Under the pieces are notes generated by a model, which made no database searches, was not told the origin of the DNA, and saw only the letters and a program-made list of their open reading frames with translations. This document shows, one piece after another, positions 1 through 7,032 of a stretch of DNA of 64,000 nt. The stretch's first letter is position 1. The number at the start of each line of letters is the position of its first letter. The DNA lies in NCBI RefSeq assembly GCF_002849695.1, contig NZ_CP018937.1, forward strand, positions 3,286,001 through 3,350,000, given 5' to 3'. Position numbers and translations under genes: made by a program. The stretch comes from Bacteroides fragilis (GTDB taxonomy: Bacteria > Bacteroidota > Bacteroidia > Bacteroidales > Bacteroidaceae).

Positions 1-126
1 TTAGGAGCGAACCTGTCTGAAGAATCGAATGCGGTAATCCAAAAATATGCCGCATGGCTGGAAGAGATCTACAAAGACGCAAAGTACAAGAATCTGGATG
101 GATCGGTGTATCTGACCCAACGATAA
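1..126 (+). CDS. C-terminal end of an unrecognised protein
   Basis: Frame 1 is open from the window edge to a TAA at 124-126, giving 41 residues that end in YLTQR. The segment is rich in charged and aromatic residues and looks like a normal coding tail, but it is too short to assign. It lies 196 bp upstream of two fimbrillin-like genes on the same strand, so it may belong to the same fimbrial operon. That link is inference from position only. Confidence 0.55.
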   Translation, partial: LGANLSEESNAVIQKYAAWLEEIYKDAKYKNLDGSVYLTQR

Positions 127-322
127 ACAATCGGATTCATACCCGCATCGCTCCGGACGCTAAAAGCGATGAACCGGATATATACCTTTCCGGCCTGTCT
201 TCAATTATCTTGTGCCAATTTCGAGAACCAACCCCTACCTCTTTTGTTATTACCGCATTATCTTAGATGTTTAATTTCTAAATAGTAAATTCTAATGTGT
301 GATAACCTAAAACAACAGAAGT

Positions 323-1198
323 ATGAAAAAGTTAATGTTTGCTGTAATAGCTTGCGCGATGGCCCTGTCGGGCTGCTCCTCGGAGGATGACTGCACCACC
401 GTAAATCCCCAGCCTGAAGAAAATGCCACGGAGATCAAATTAAATGCTGGCATCCTGGGCGTGGCAACCCGTGCACCGGTGTCGACGAATGATAACATTA
501 CAGCCTCGTTCGTGGCATCCACTACCGATGGAGACTATACGACGAACGCATGGAACTCTACCGTGACATTCGTAGCCTCCCCCACACCGACGTCTGCGCT
601 CTCTTTCAGTCCGGCACGTTATTATCCGGTAAATAGTTCGACCATCTATATCAAAGGTTACTATCCGGCAGGGACACTCACAGGAAAGAGCGTGACACTC
701 GCAGCCGACGGAACAGAGGATGTGATGATCACCGCCCAGGCTTCCGGAACAAAAGCGACTGCCACCCCCTTGTCGTTCATCTTCAACCACCTGCTGACGC
801 AATTGCAGTTCAAGTTCGTATCCGGCACGGGATATCCCGCATCGGGCGTCAACGTGACCAGCCTCGTAATCAAACAACAGAAGGCACCTGCCACATTGGA
901 CCTGAATACAGCCGCCATGACGTACACTACCAAAGATCTTACGCTTTCGGGAACCTTCCCCATCACAACGGCCGGGGCAACGGTAAGCAATTATCCGATG
1001 GTGAAAAGCGGTGAAGCCCTGTCAGTTGCCGTTACCACAAGCGACGGAGTGACCTATCCCGAAACTGCCATCTCCATAACCACCGAGGCCGGAAAGTCGC
1101 ACCTGATTACGCTGACCTTCACGCCTAAAGAAATCACAGCCGCCATCAGCGTGACAGCCTGGCAGGTAGGAGGACAAGGATCATCCTCGTTACAATAA
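323..1198 (+). CDS. Fimbrillin-family (Mfa-like) lipoprotein
   Basis: 291 aa. The N-terminus is a type II signal peptide ending ALSGC, so Cys18 would be lipidated, followed by SSEDD, a typical surface-export acidic stretch. Around residue 50 the motif ATRAPV appears. Bacteroidota fimbrillins are matured by Arg-specific cleavage at such sites, so that donor-strand exchange can build a fimbria. The rest is Thr/Ser/Gly-rich beta-sandwich sequence with conserved features of the family: an RYYPV motif, a YYPAG motif, and FNHLLTQLQF in the middle. The C-terminus (VTAW..) resembles the strand that closes other Mfa-like domains. The next gene is a second fimbrillin with the same motifs. It may be a minor tip subunit or a major pilin; the sequence does not tell which. 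Family assignment is firm, role inferred. Confidence 0.85.
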   Translation: MKKLMFAVIACAMALSGCSSEDDCTTVNPQPEENATEIKLNAGILGVATRAPVSTNDNITASFVASTTDGDYTTNAWNSTVTFVASPTPTSALSFSPARYYPVNSSTIYIKGYYPAGTLTGKSVTLAADGTEDVMITAQASGTKATATPLSFIFNHLLTQLQFKFVSGTGYPASGVNVTSLVIKQQKAPATLDLNTAAMTYTTKDLTLSGTFPITTAGATVSNYPMVKSGEALSVAVTTSDGVTYPETAISITTEAGKSHLITLTFTPKEITAAISVTAWQVGGQGSSSLQ

Positions 1199-1233
1199 TA
1201 TACTTTCATAATACGCAGATTGCACAGTATAAG

Positions 1234-1392
1234 GTTTACGCAGGAGACTGTGGAACATGCCTGAACGGTACAGCCGAAGCCTTGCAGGATATAAGCGTTT
1301 ACGCACGTGAATGTAAAGCATACCTGAACCGTACAGCCGAAGCCTTGCAGGACATAAGAATTTACACAGGAGACTGTAGAATATACCTGTCT
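1234..1392. repeat. 63-bp tandem repeat, about 2.5 copies
   Basis: Repeat units start near 1234, 1297 and 1360, exactly 63 bp apart; the third is cut off after about 33 bp. Each full unit holds GTTTACGCA..., a CCTGAACGGTACAGCCGAAG-like core and CCTTGCAGGA. The period is a multiple of 3 and both strands stay open through it, so it reads as 21-residue repeats in either direction. No start, ribosome site or continuation supports a gene. It fills most of the gap between the two fimbrillin genes. Confidence 0.85.
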
Positions 1393-1426
1393 ACGCAATC
1401 TGTGCCACGCCAAAAAAGAAAGGACG

Positions 1427-2257
1427 ATGAAACAGGCTCTCCTCACTCTGATGGGTTGGATGCTGCTCTCGCAAGGGTGCAGCTACGGAGTAGCAGACGA
1501 CTGTCTGCCACCTGAAGAACCCGTGCCCATACGGATGGCAATCGCGGAAGAAAAACTGCCCACACGGGCACCTGTCACCACGATCGACGCTTCCAACCTG
1601 TCGAGTGTCGGCATTTACGCAGTCAGGGAAGGAAGTACTGCCGGTCAATATCCCTGGACACCCACGCCTTTCGCCTTAAACCTGACACCCAGTGGCATCA
1701 GCGGCAACCAGATCTCTTTCAACCCCAAGCTTTATTATCCGTTGGGAGGAAAGCGGGTCATCTTCTACGGTTACTATCCCCGTACAACGACAACGGCAAC
1801 CACTGGCAACAATTACATCACCGCACCGGACAACGGCATCGCCCCCACCTACCATTTCACACTGACAGGTACGGAGGATGTGATGTATGCCGTCAGCACT
1901 CCCACGGGAAGCACCAGCACTTCGCCCGTCAGCCTCACGTTCAACCATGTGCTGACCCAACTCCGGCTGAACACTTCCCTCCTGGGTTCGCTGTCCGGCA
2001 TCAAACTGGTAGGCGTATCCAATAAAGGAACGCTTAACATCGGCAGCGGAGCTGTCACTTATGACAGCTCCGTAACAGACATTGCACTGACTATTCCTCT
2101 ATTGGGGTCAGTGACCGATGCCGTGATGGTTCCCGCCGGCGTGGCAAGTTATAAGGTGGAAGTCGTCCTATTGCTTTCGCTGCTAAAACGGACGTACCTG
2201 GTGAAGCCCACTTCCGGCACTTTCCAGCCGGGAGTGATTTATACGATTAGTCTGTAA
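1427..2257 (+). CDS. Fimbrillin-family (Mfa-like) lipoprotein
   Basis: 276 aa. The N-terminus is a short hydrophobic signal ending LLSQGC, giving a lipidated Cys18, though Gln at -2 makes the lipobox non-canonical. PTRAPVT near residue 46 matches the Arg-cleavage site of the upstream paralogue. Shared family motifs follow: LYYPLGG, YGYYPR, EDVMYA, FNHVLTQLRL. It ends in GVIYTISL. It is a diverged paralogue of the gene at 323-1198, separated by a 63-bp tandem repeat; both would be surface fimbrial subunits. The ATG at 1427 is preferred because it gives a complete signal peptide. The exact subunit type is unknown. Confidence 0.85.
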   Translation: MKQALLTLMGWMLLSQGCSYGVADDCLPPEEPVPIRMAIAEEKLPTRAPVTTIDASNLSSVGIYAVREGSTAGQYPWTPTPFALNLTPSGISGNQISFNPKLYYPLGGKRVIFYGYYPRTTTTATTGNNYITAPDNGIAPTYHFTLTGTEDVMYAVSTPTGSTSTSPVSLTFNHVLTQLRLNTSLLGSLSGIKLVGVSNKGTLNIGSGAVTYDSSVTDIALTIPLLGSVTDAVMVPAGVASYKVEVVLLLSLLKRTYLVKPTSGTFQPGVIYTISL

Positions 2258-2261
2258 GAAG

Positions 2262-2591
2262 CAGAGCAACCCTAAAAGGAAGTTTGCGTTTCATTCTCCA
2301 AGACTTTTTATATCCCAACGATTAGAATCCAATTCACCATAGAGTAACACGGAATCTCACAGAGTTTTAACCAATATAGTCAAGCAAGAGAAAGAAAGCC
2401 TCTATGTACCCTGTGGGGAGTCAAGCAATACGATTTCACAACAGAAGGCACAGAATTCTAATTTACTACTTATCCGGATATGTAAGAAAGAAAAGTTTCT
2501 TTGTGAGACTCTATGTTACTCTGTGGTAAAAAAAGTTCAGAACAACCCTGAAAAGAAGTCAGTCCTTCATTCTCCAAAGCTTTTTGTGTCC
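2262..2591. repeat. Intergenic direct and inverted repeats
   Basis: No gene is seen in 2258-2597. Two imperfect direct copies of about 53 bp lie at 2262-2314 and 2538-2591; both contain CATTCTCCAA followed by CTTTTT. Between them a 24-bp inverted repeat (20 of 24 positions pair) lies at 2341-2364 and 2499-2522, built on AGAGTAACA and TGTTACTCT. The right-hand direct repeat ends just before the stop of the PAS/HisKA gene. The pattern looks like a decayed miniature element or a dispersed intergenic repeat. Confidence 0.6.
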
Positions 2592-2597
2592 TTTTCA

Positions 2598-3380
2598 TTA
2601 CGAGAAGAGCAACGACAGAAAGTTAGCCTCCTGCTCCCCGTCTTCGGAGTTGTGGATACAACCGTTTTCCGCCAGCAAGTCGCGATACATCAGGCAGAGC
2701 CGCATAGGTGAATGATAAGGTTCATACGTACTGGCGGGAAGTTGTGATACCGTATGCAACGCATCGGCCATCTTCATAGCCGCCCGTTTACTCTCCTGTA
2801 TCTGTCGGAAGCACTCTTCCCGTTCTTCCCGGCTTCCGGCATTCACCATCCGCGACGCAAGCTCTTCCATCGCCTGAAGAGGTCCCCGAAGTTCCCGGCT
2901 GACATGGGAAAAAAAAGCGGAACGCAACCGATCCGCCTGTTCGGTACGTTCTTTCCCGATATGCAGTCGATTCATCTCCATCACCTGTGCGGTAATATTC
3001 TTGACATATCCTTTGAGGTAATAAAACCCGTTGCCGAGCGGTTGGCAGGTCACGACATGATTTTCGAGATAGAAGTCCTCTCCATTACCATGCACCTTAT
3101 AGCGAATACCCTCCTGAGGAGGACGTCCGGCATGGAGGGCAGCCATAAATTGAGTGACTATTTGTGCATCTTCCCCATTCATCAGTTTCAGATAATCCAA
3201 TGGATCCACATACTGTAATTCGTCGTGCCGGTGTATCGTATCGGCAAATCCAATGTAACGCAATTTCCCCGTTTCGGTACTGTACGTCCACATACCGACC
3301 CCTGCCACTTTCAGCATTTCCAGTAATACCTTCTCCCTAAAAAGGGCATCAAGGCTCTCTTTCCGATGTTTTTTCGTCAT
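2598..3380 (-). CDS. PAS/HisKA sensor protein lacking an ATPase domain
   Basis: 260 aa, soluble. Residues 20-135 look like a PAS fold (VGMWTYS..., then YLKGYVKNIT closing the domain). A short coiled segment leads to a histidine-kinase dimerisation box at 153-172, FFSHVSRELRGPL, with His159 as the predicted phospho-acceptor. After about 60 more residues, where the family normally has an HATPase_c domain of about 110 residues with N, G1 and G2 boxes, the protein ends in LSLLFS. It therefore cannot phosphorylate itself in the usual way. It could be a truncated kinase, or a genuine stand-alone dimerisation/phosphotransfer protein. Degenerate repeats flank both ends. No response regulator is adjacent. 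Confidence 0.65.
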   Translation of the reverse strand: MTKKHRKESLDALFREKVLLEMLKVAGVGMWTYSTETGKLRYIGFADTIHRHDELQYVDPLDYLKLMNGEDAQIVTQFMAALHAGRPPQEGIRYKVHGNGEDFYLENHVVTCQPLGNGFYYLKGYVKNITAQVMEMNRLHIGKERTEQADRLRSAFFSHVSRELRGPLQAMEELASRMVNAGSREEREECFRQIQESKRAAMKMADALHTVSQLPASTYEPYHSPMRLCLMYRDLLAENGCIHNSEDGEQEANFLSLLFS

Positions 3381-3703
3381 TCCGTAATGATTATGAATAA
3401 GATGGTTTTGAGTTGTTTTATAATTAAATCTATTATATAGGTCTATTATCCGATCAATTGCATAGTACTACATCTGGAAGATGTTTGCTGGATTACAACA
3501 ATTGGGAAAAGAAAAAGTTCGGCATATACTAAGTTAAAGGCATCCTATAAAAAGAATGTGTGTGTGTCGAAACTCACCACAGAATGACACAGAGTGAATT
3601 TCAAGTCATTAATTATCCATATTGATAATCTGTGAAAATCCGTGCAATCTGTGGTGAAAAGACTTTCGACACAGCCCCATCCGTTCTTTACTTTAAGAGA
3701 GTA
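3381..3703. other. Intergenic stretch with a CACAGA-type repeat
   Basis: No gene is seen. At 3573-3603 and 3633-3660 there is another pair of CACCACAGAAT / ATCTGTGGTG segments, with opposite orientation, similar in wording to the repeat at 2341-2522. The rest is AT-rich. No clear terminator for the cus operon is visible here. Confidence 0.5.
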
Positions 3704-5350
3704 TCACTTATCCCGGTATTTACAGCAACCGGGCAAGGTATCATAAACAGCCTTATCGGCTTTGTATTTATCGGTATCATGACCAACTTTAGCAATAGCT
3801 TTGGCTACGGCATCTGCAGAGGTTTTAGATGGATCAAACTGTAAGTGAATCATTTGTTTTTCCTGATCCCAGTCTGCCGTCCGGACACCGGGAACACGTT
3901 TAGCAGCTGTTTCAATACGCTCCTTGCACATACCGCAGGAACCATGAACAGTGAACATAGTATGCTCATTGTTCTGAGAGCCGGCATGACTGTCATGCGT
4001 ACCAGACATATTATGTCCTCCATGTCCGACCATCGGAGCAGTACCCGAACCGTTCTCATTCATCATGGAGCGTTTGCCCTCAAGCTGCGCACTGGCATCA
4101 ATAGAGAAAACTCCGTTAGTAACAATCTCTTCACCATCAGAAAGTCCATCGAGAACCACATAAGCTCCACCAAGGGAAGGACCAAGAGTTATCTCACGCA
4201 TCAGGAAGGTGGGAATATCCGTACCAGGCTGACGTACATAGACCACAGCACGCTTACCAGTCCAGAGAATGGCAGTTTGGGGAACAATAATCTGATCTTT
4301 ATAACCTTTCAAAGGGGCAAAAACCCGGGCAGTAGCATACATTTCAGGTTTCATCTCCTGAGCGGAATTAGCTACATCCACACGAACACGGGCAGTACGG
4401 GTGGTAGCATTGATGATAGGATCTATGAAGGAGATGCGACCGGAAAACTTCTTACCGGGAAAAGCAGAAAGAGTGAATTCCACGAGGTCCCCCTTGGTAA
4501 GGAACGGAAGGTCTGCCTCAAAAGCATCGAAAACAGCCCATACATGGGAGAGATTAGCTATGTCAAAAAGTACACTGCCTTGTGAAACATAGTCCCCCTG
4601 ATTGATACGCTTGGCTATGACGATACCACTCGTATTAGATTTGATTTCTACCATAGGAGATGCCTGACCGGAATCGCGGATGGCATCGATCTGGGCATCT
4701 GTCAGATTCCAAAGACGAAGTTTCTCACGCGCAGCCTGCACAAGGGCAGGTTGCTGCATGTGGATGGCCTCAAGTAATTCCTGCTGGGCAGTGAATAACT
4801 CAGGCGAATAGAGAGTTGCAAGGGTTTGTCCCGCACGTACAGTCTCACCGGTAAACTCAATATTAAGTCGCTCGATACGCCCGCCAACATAAGCAGTCTG
4901 TGACTGAAGACTACGTTCGTCAGGAATAATCTTACCGTACAAACGAACCTGTTTCACAGGATTACTCCGGCTGACACGGGTGGTCTGGACATCAGCAAGT
5001 GCCATAGCTTCTTCGGACATCCGAATGGCATTGGGATCGATAGCGTCATCACTTCCAGAGGCTACATTCTTCTTGAGAGGGATCAGATCCATACCGCAGA
5101 TAGGACATTTACCCGGTTTATCCTGACGAATCTGAGGATGCATGGAACAGGTCCAGACACCGGATTCGTCCTGTACAAGGTCATGGGATGATCCGTGAGT
5201 GTCGTGAATAGGAGGTTCAGACAGTATCCCTTCGGTAGTTCCCGATGAAGAGGAAGGACTGAACAAAAGCCACCCCAAGATAAAGCCGGCAAAGGCTATC
5301 AATGGATAAAGTACTTGCTTTTTACGAAGAATATCTGATATCTTTTTCAT
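3704..5350 (-). CDS. cusB: CusB-type RND efflux periplasmic adaptor with two metal-binding modules
   Basis: 548 aa. An N-terminal membrane anchor (about residues 14-32) precedes a heavy-metal-binding domain with the signature WTCSMHP...CPICGMDL at about 66-90. The HlyD-type core follows: a beta-barrel strand GRIERLNIEFTGETV, a long helical hairpin (LYSPELFTAQQELLEA), the lipoyl half IVIAKRINQGDYV, and the membrane-proximal domain. A His/Met/Ser-rich linker (GHGGHNMSGTH) then leads to an HMA-like domain with CGMC near 470 and a terminal GCCKYRDK. Adaptors of this family link the RND pump to the outer-membrane channel and pass Cu(I)/Ag(I). Fusion to both modules suggests metal capture in the periplasm. 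It is the last gene of the operon, 36 bp after cusC. Confidence 0.9.
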   Translation of the reverse strand: MKKISDILRKKQVLYPLIAFAGFILGWLLFSPSSSSGTTEGILSEPPIHDTHGSSHDLVQDESGVWTCSMHPQIRQDKPGKCPICGMDLIPLKKNVASGSDDAIDPNAIRMSEEAMALADVQTTRVSRSNPVKQVRLYGKIIPDERSLQSQTAYVGGRIERLNIEFTGETVRAGQTLATLYSPELFTAQQELLEAIHMQQPALVQAAREKLRLWNLTDAQIDAIRDSGQASPMVEIKSNTSGIVIAKRINQGDYVSQGSVLFDIANLSHVWAVFDAFEADLPFLTKGDLVEFTLSAFPGKKFSGRISFIDPIINATTRTARVRVDVANSAQEMKPEMYATARVFAPLKGYKDQIIVPQTAILWTGKRAVVYVRQPGTDIPTFLMREITLGPSLGGAYVVLDGLSDGEEIVTNGVFSIDASAQLEGKRSMMNENGSGTAPMVGHGGHNMSGTHDSHAGSQNNEHTMFTVHGSCGMCKERIETAAKRVPGVRTADWDQEKQMIHLQFDPSKTSADAVAKAIAKVGHDTDKYKADKAVYDTLPGCCKYRDK

Positions 5351-5386
5351 ATGGTTATCGTTTTTAGTGGTTCTATATCTATATTA

Positions 5387-6892
5387 TCAGCGGGCTATTA
5401 GCTTTTCCATAGCCGCTACCATAGTATTATAAGCCGCTATAGCTTCACTTTTTTTCAGTTTATAATCAAGCATCTGACGTTCCACCTGGATGACGTCAGT
5501 CAACGACTGACGCCCGGCGGAAAATTCACGTACCATCAGCTGCCACGTGGAAAGTGACAAAGAGTACTGCTGTTCGTAGAGCAACACTTTACGAGCAGCA
5601 TCATCAAGTTGCTGACGGACATTTATATATTCGGCCTGCAACTGGTTTTGTATATTGTCACGCTTCAATTCACTTGCCACGCGGTAATTATGGCTCTCCC
5701 GTTGTTGTGCATTGTATTTACGTCGGAACAAAGGAAGACTGATTTTTAACATCGGCATTACCATATCCTTACCATTCATGTCGGGCATCCCCATGGGATC
5801 GGCCACCTTGTTGACCAAAGAGTATTGCAGTCCGATACCGATCATAGGATAACTCATACGACGCTCCATTTTTGCTTTGGCACGAAAAGCTTCACCTTCT
5901 GCCTCAAGCATAGTAATCATAGGATTATGTGTAAGAATGCTGTCGATCAGAATATGCTCATCTATGCGGTAGAAACGCTGTGTCAAAGAGTCAGGTACAT
6001 GGACAGGAACATCAGACGGCCGGTTGAGCAGGGCATTAAAGCGAGCCTCAGCAGTCAGACGGGCGGACTGAAGAGTGGCAAGGTTATCTTCCAGTTCTGC
6101 ACGTTCCATCTGGATACGAAGAACATCGGACATGCTACCGGTAGCAGTACTCCCCATCGATCCTCCACCCATACCAGACATGCCACCTGAAGAAGTACCG
6201 ATTGAAGTTCCAGAAGCGATGGCAGACGCCGCATTTCCCATTCCTCCCATACCGGCCATGTCGTTACCGGAAGCTGACGCAAGTGGCATCGAGGAAATCG
6301 ATTTAGCAGCAGCAGAAGAAGAAGAGACAGACAAAGAGGTTGCCTGTGCCGACGAAGCAGAAAAACGATTCAGCGCCAATTGTTCAAGCTGACAGAGAAG
6401 ATGAATATTAGTCTTCATCGTGCGATATTGCTCATTGAGGTTACAGAGCTGATACCACTGGGCTTTGACCTCATACCAAAGGTTGTTGCGAGTATCACGA
6501 AACTGTTCATAGGCCATACGTGCCATCTCGGAAGCCTCACCACGGGCTGCTTTACGGGTACCGAACCAAGGGAACATTTGCATCAAGGTGAAGTCGGCCA
6601 CCTGTTTACCCATCAAGGTTTCCATGGGTTTGATAAAAAGGCCGATCTCTAATTCGGGATCGGAAAAGGCACCTGCCTGAGGAATCTTCTCCAATGAAGC
6701 TTTATAGAGCATGAAGTCCGCATTTACTTGCGGATTATTGCGGGCAGCCTGTTCCAGATAAACCGACAAGCTGTCGACCGGTTGCTGTCCTTCGGTAGGT
6801 GAAGCGAATTGCCGCGCAGAAACGGGAATAACAGCGGGACAAAGCAAAATATTAATTGCTATGACCAATGGATATTTATATTTTCTGTTCAT
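5387..6892 (-). CDS. cusC: CusC/TolC-family outer-membrane efflux channel with a Met/Gly/Ser-rich insert
   Basis: 501 aa with a signal peptide ending near ARQFA. It has two outer-membrane-efflux (TolC) repeats. The first carries LEQAARNNPQV and PWFGTRKAARGEA, the second SLPLFRRKYNAQQRE and QSLTDVIQVERQMLDYKL. Between LNRFSA (about 179) and DVLRIQ (about 256), where homologues have only a short turn, sits an insert of about 75 residues rich in Ser, Gly, Ala and Met. Its Met residues include positions 202, 212, 215, 218, 238, 241, 246 and 254. Clustered Met is typical of Cu(I)/Ag(I) ligands, so the insert may bind metal; that is inference. The gene lies between cusA and cusB in the operon. Confidence 0.88.
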   Translation of the reverse strand: MNRKYKYPLVIAINILLCPAVIPVSARQFASPTEGQQPVDSLSVYLEQAARNNPQVNADFMLYKASLEKIPQAGAFSDPELEIGLFIKPMETLMGKQVADFTLMQMFPWFGTRKAARGEASEMARMAYEQFRDTRNNLWYEVKAQWYQLCNLNEQYRTMKTNIHLLCQLEQLALNRFSASSAQATSLSVSSSSAAAKSISSMPLASASGNDMAGMGGMGNAASAIASGTSIGTSSGGMSGMGGGSMGSTATGSMSDVLRIQMERAELEDNLATLQSARLTAEARFNALLNRPSDVPVHVPDSLTQRFYRIDEHILIDSILTHNPMITMLEAEGEAFRAKAKMERRMSYPMIGIGLQYSLVNKVADPMGMPDMNGKDMVMPMLKISLPLFRRKYNAQQRESHNYRVASELKRDNIQNQLQAEYINVRQQLDDAARKVLLYEQQYSLSLSTWQLMVREFSAGRQSLTDVIQVERQMLDYKLKKSEAIAAYNTMVAAMEKLIAR

Positions 6893-6947
6893 TATTATAT
6901 GATCGTTTACTTATGAAATACTATTATGCAAAAAGGTGAGACTTACC

Positions 6948-7019
6948 CGGGGGGTATATAGCCCCCATATGTGGGGAGTATACGGACCCCATATGCGAGG
7001 GGTACTCAGCCCCTATATA
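6948..7019. repeat. 24-bp tandem repeat with G-run/C-run hairpins
   Basis: Three consecutive 24-bp units lie at 6948-6971, 6972-6995 and 6996-7019, and a partial fourth runs into 7029. Each reads roughly GGGGTATA..CCCCATATG, so each can fold as a small GGGG/CCCC hairpin. The array occupies half of the 140-bp gap between cusA (stop at 7033) and cusC (start at 6892), in the leader region of cusC within the operon. A plus-strand reading would give an 8-residue repeat (GVYSPHM-like), but it runs antisense into cusA and is not supported as a gene. Confidence 0.8.
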
Positions 7020-7032
7020 TTATGGGGGGATA

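Noticed and set aside
1282..1515. 77-codon plus-strand frame through the 63-bp repeat
   Set aside because: It runs into the fimbrillin gene in another frame, has no ribosome site, and its length is explained by the repeat period.
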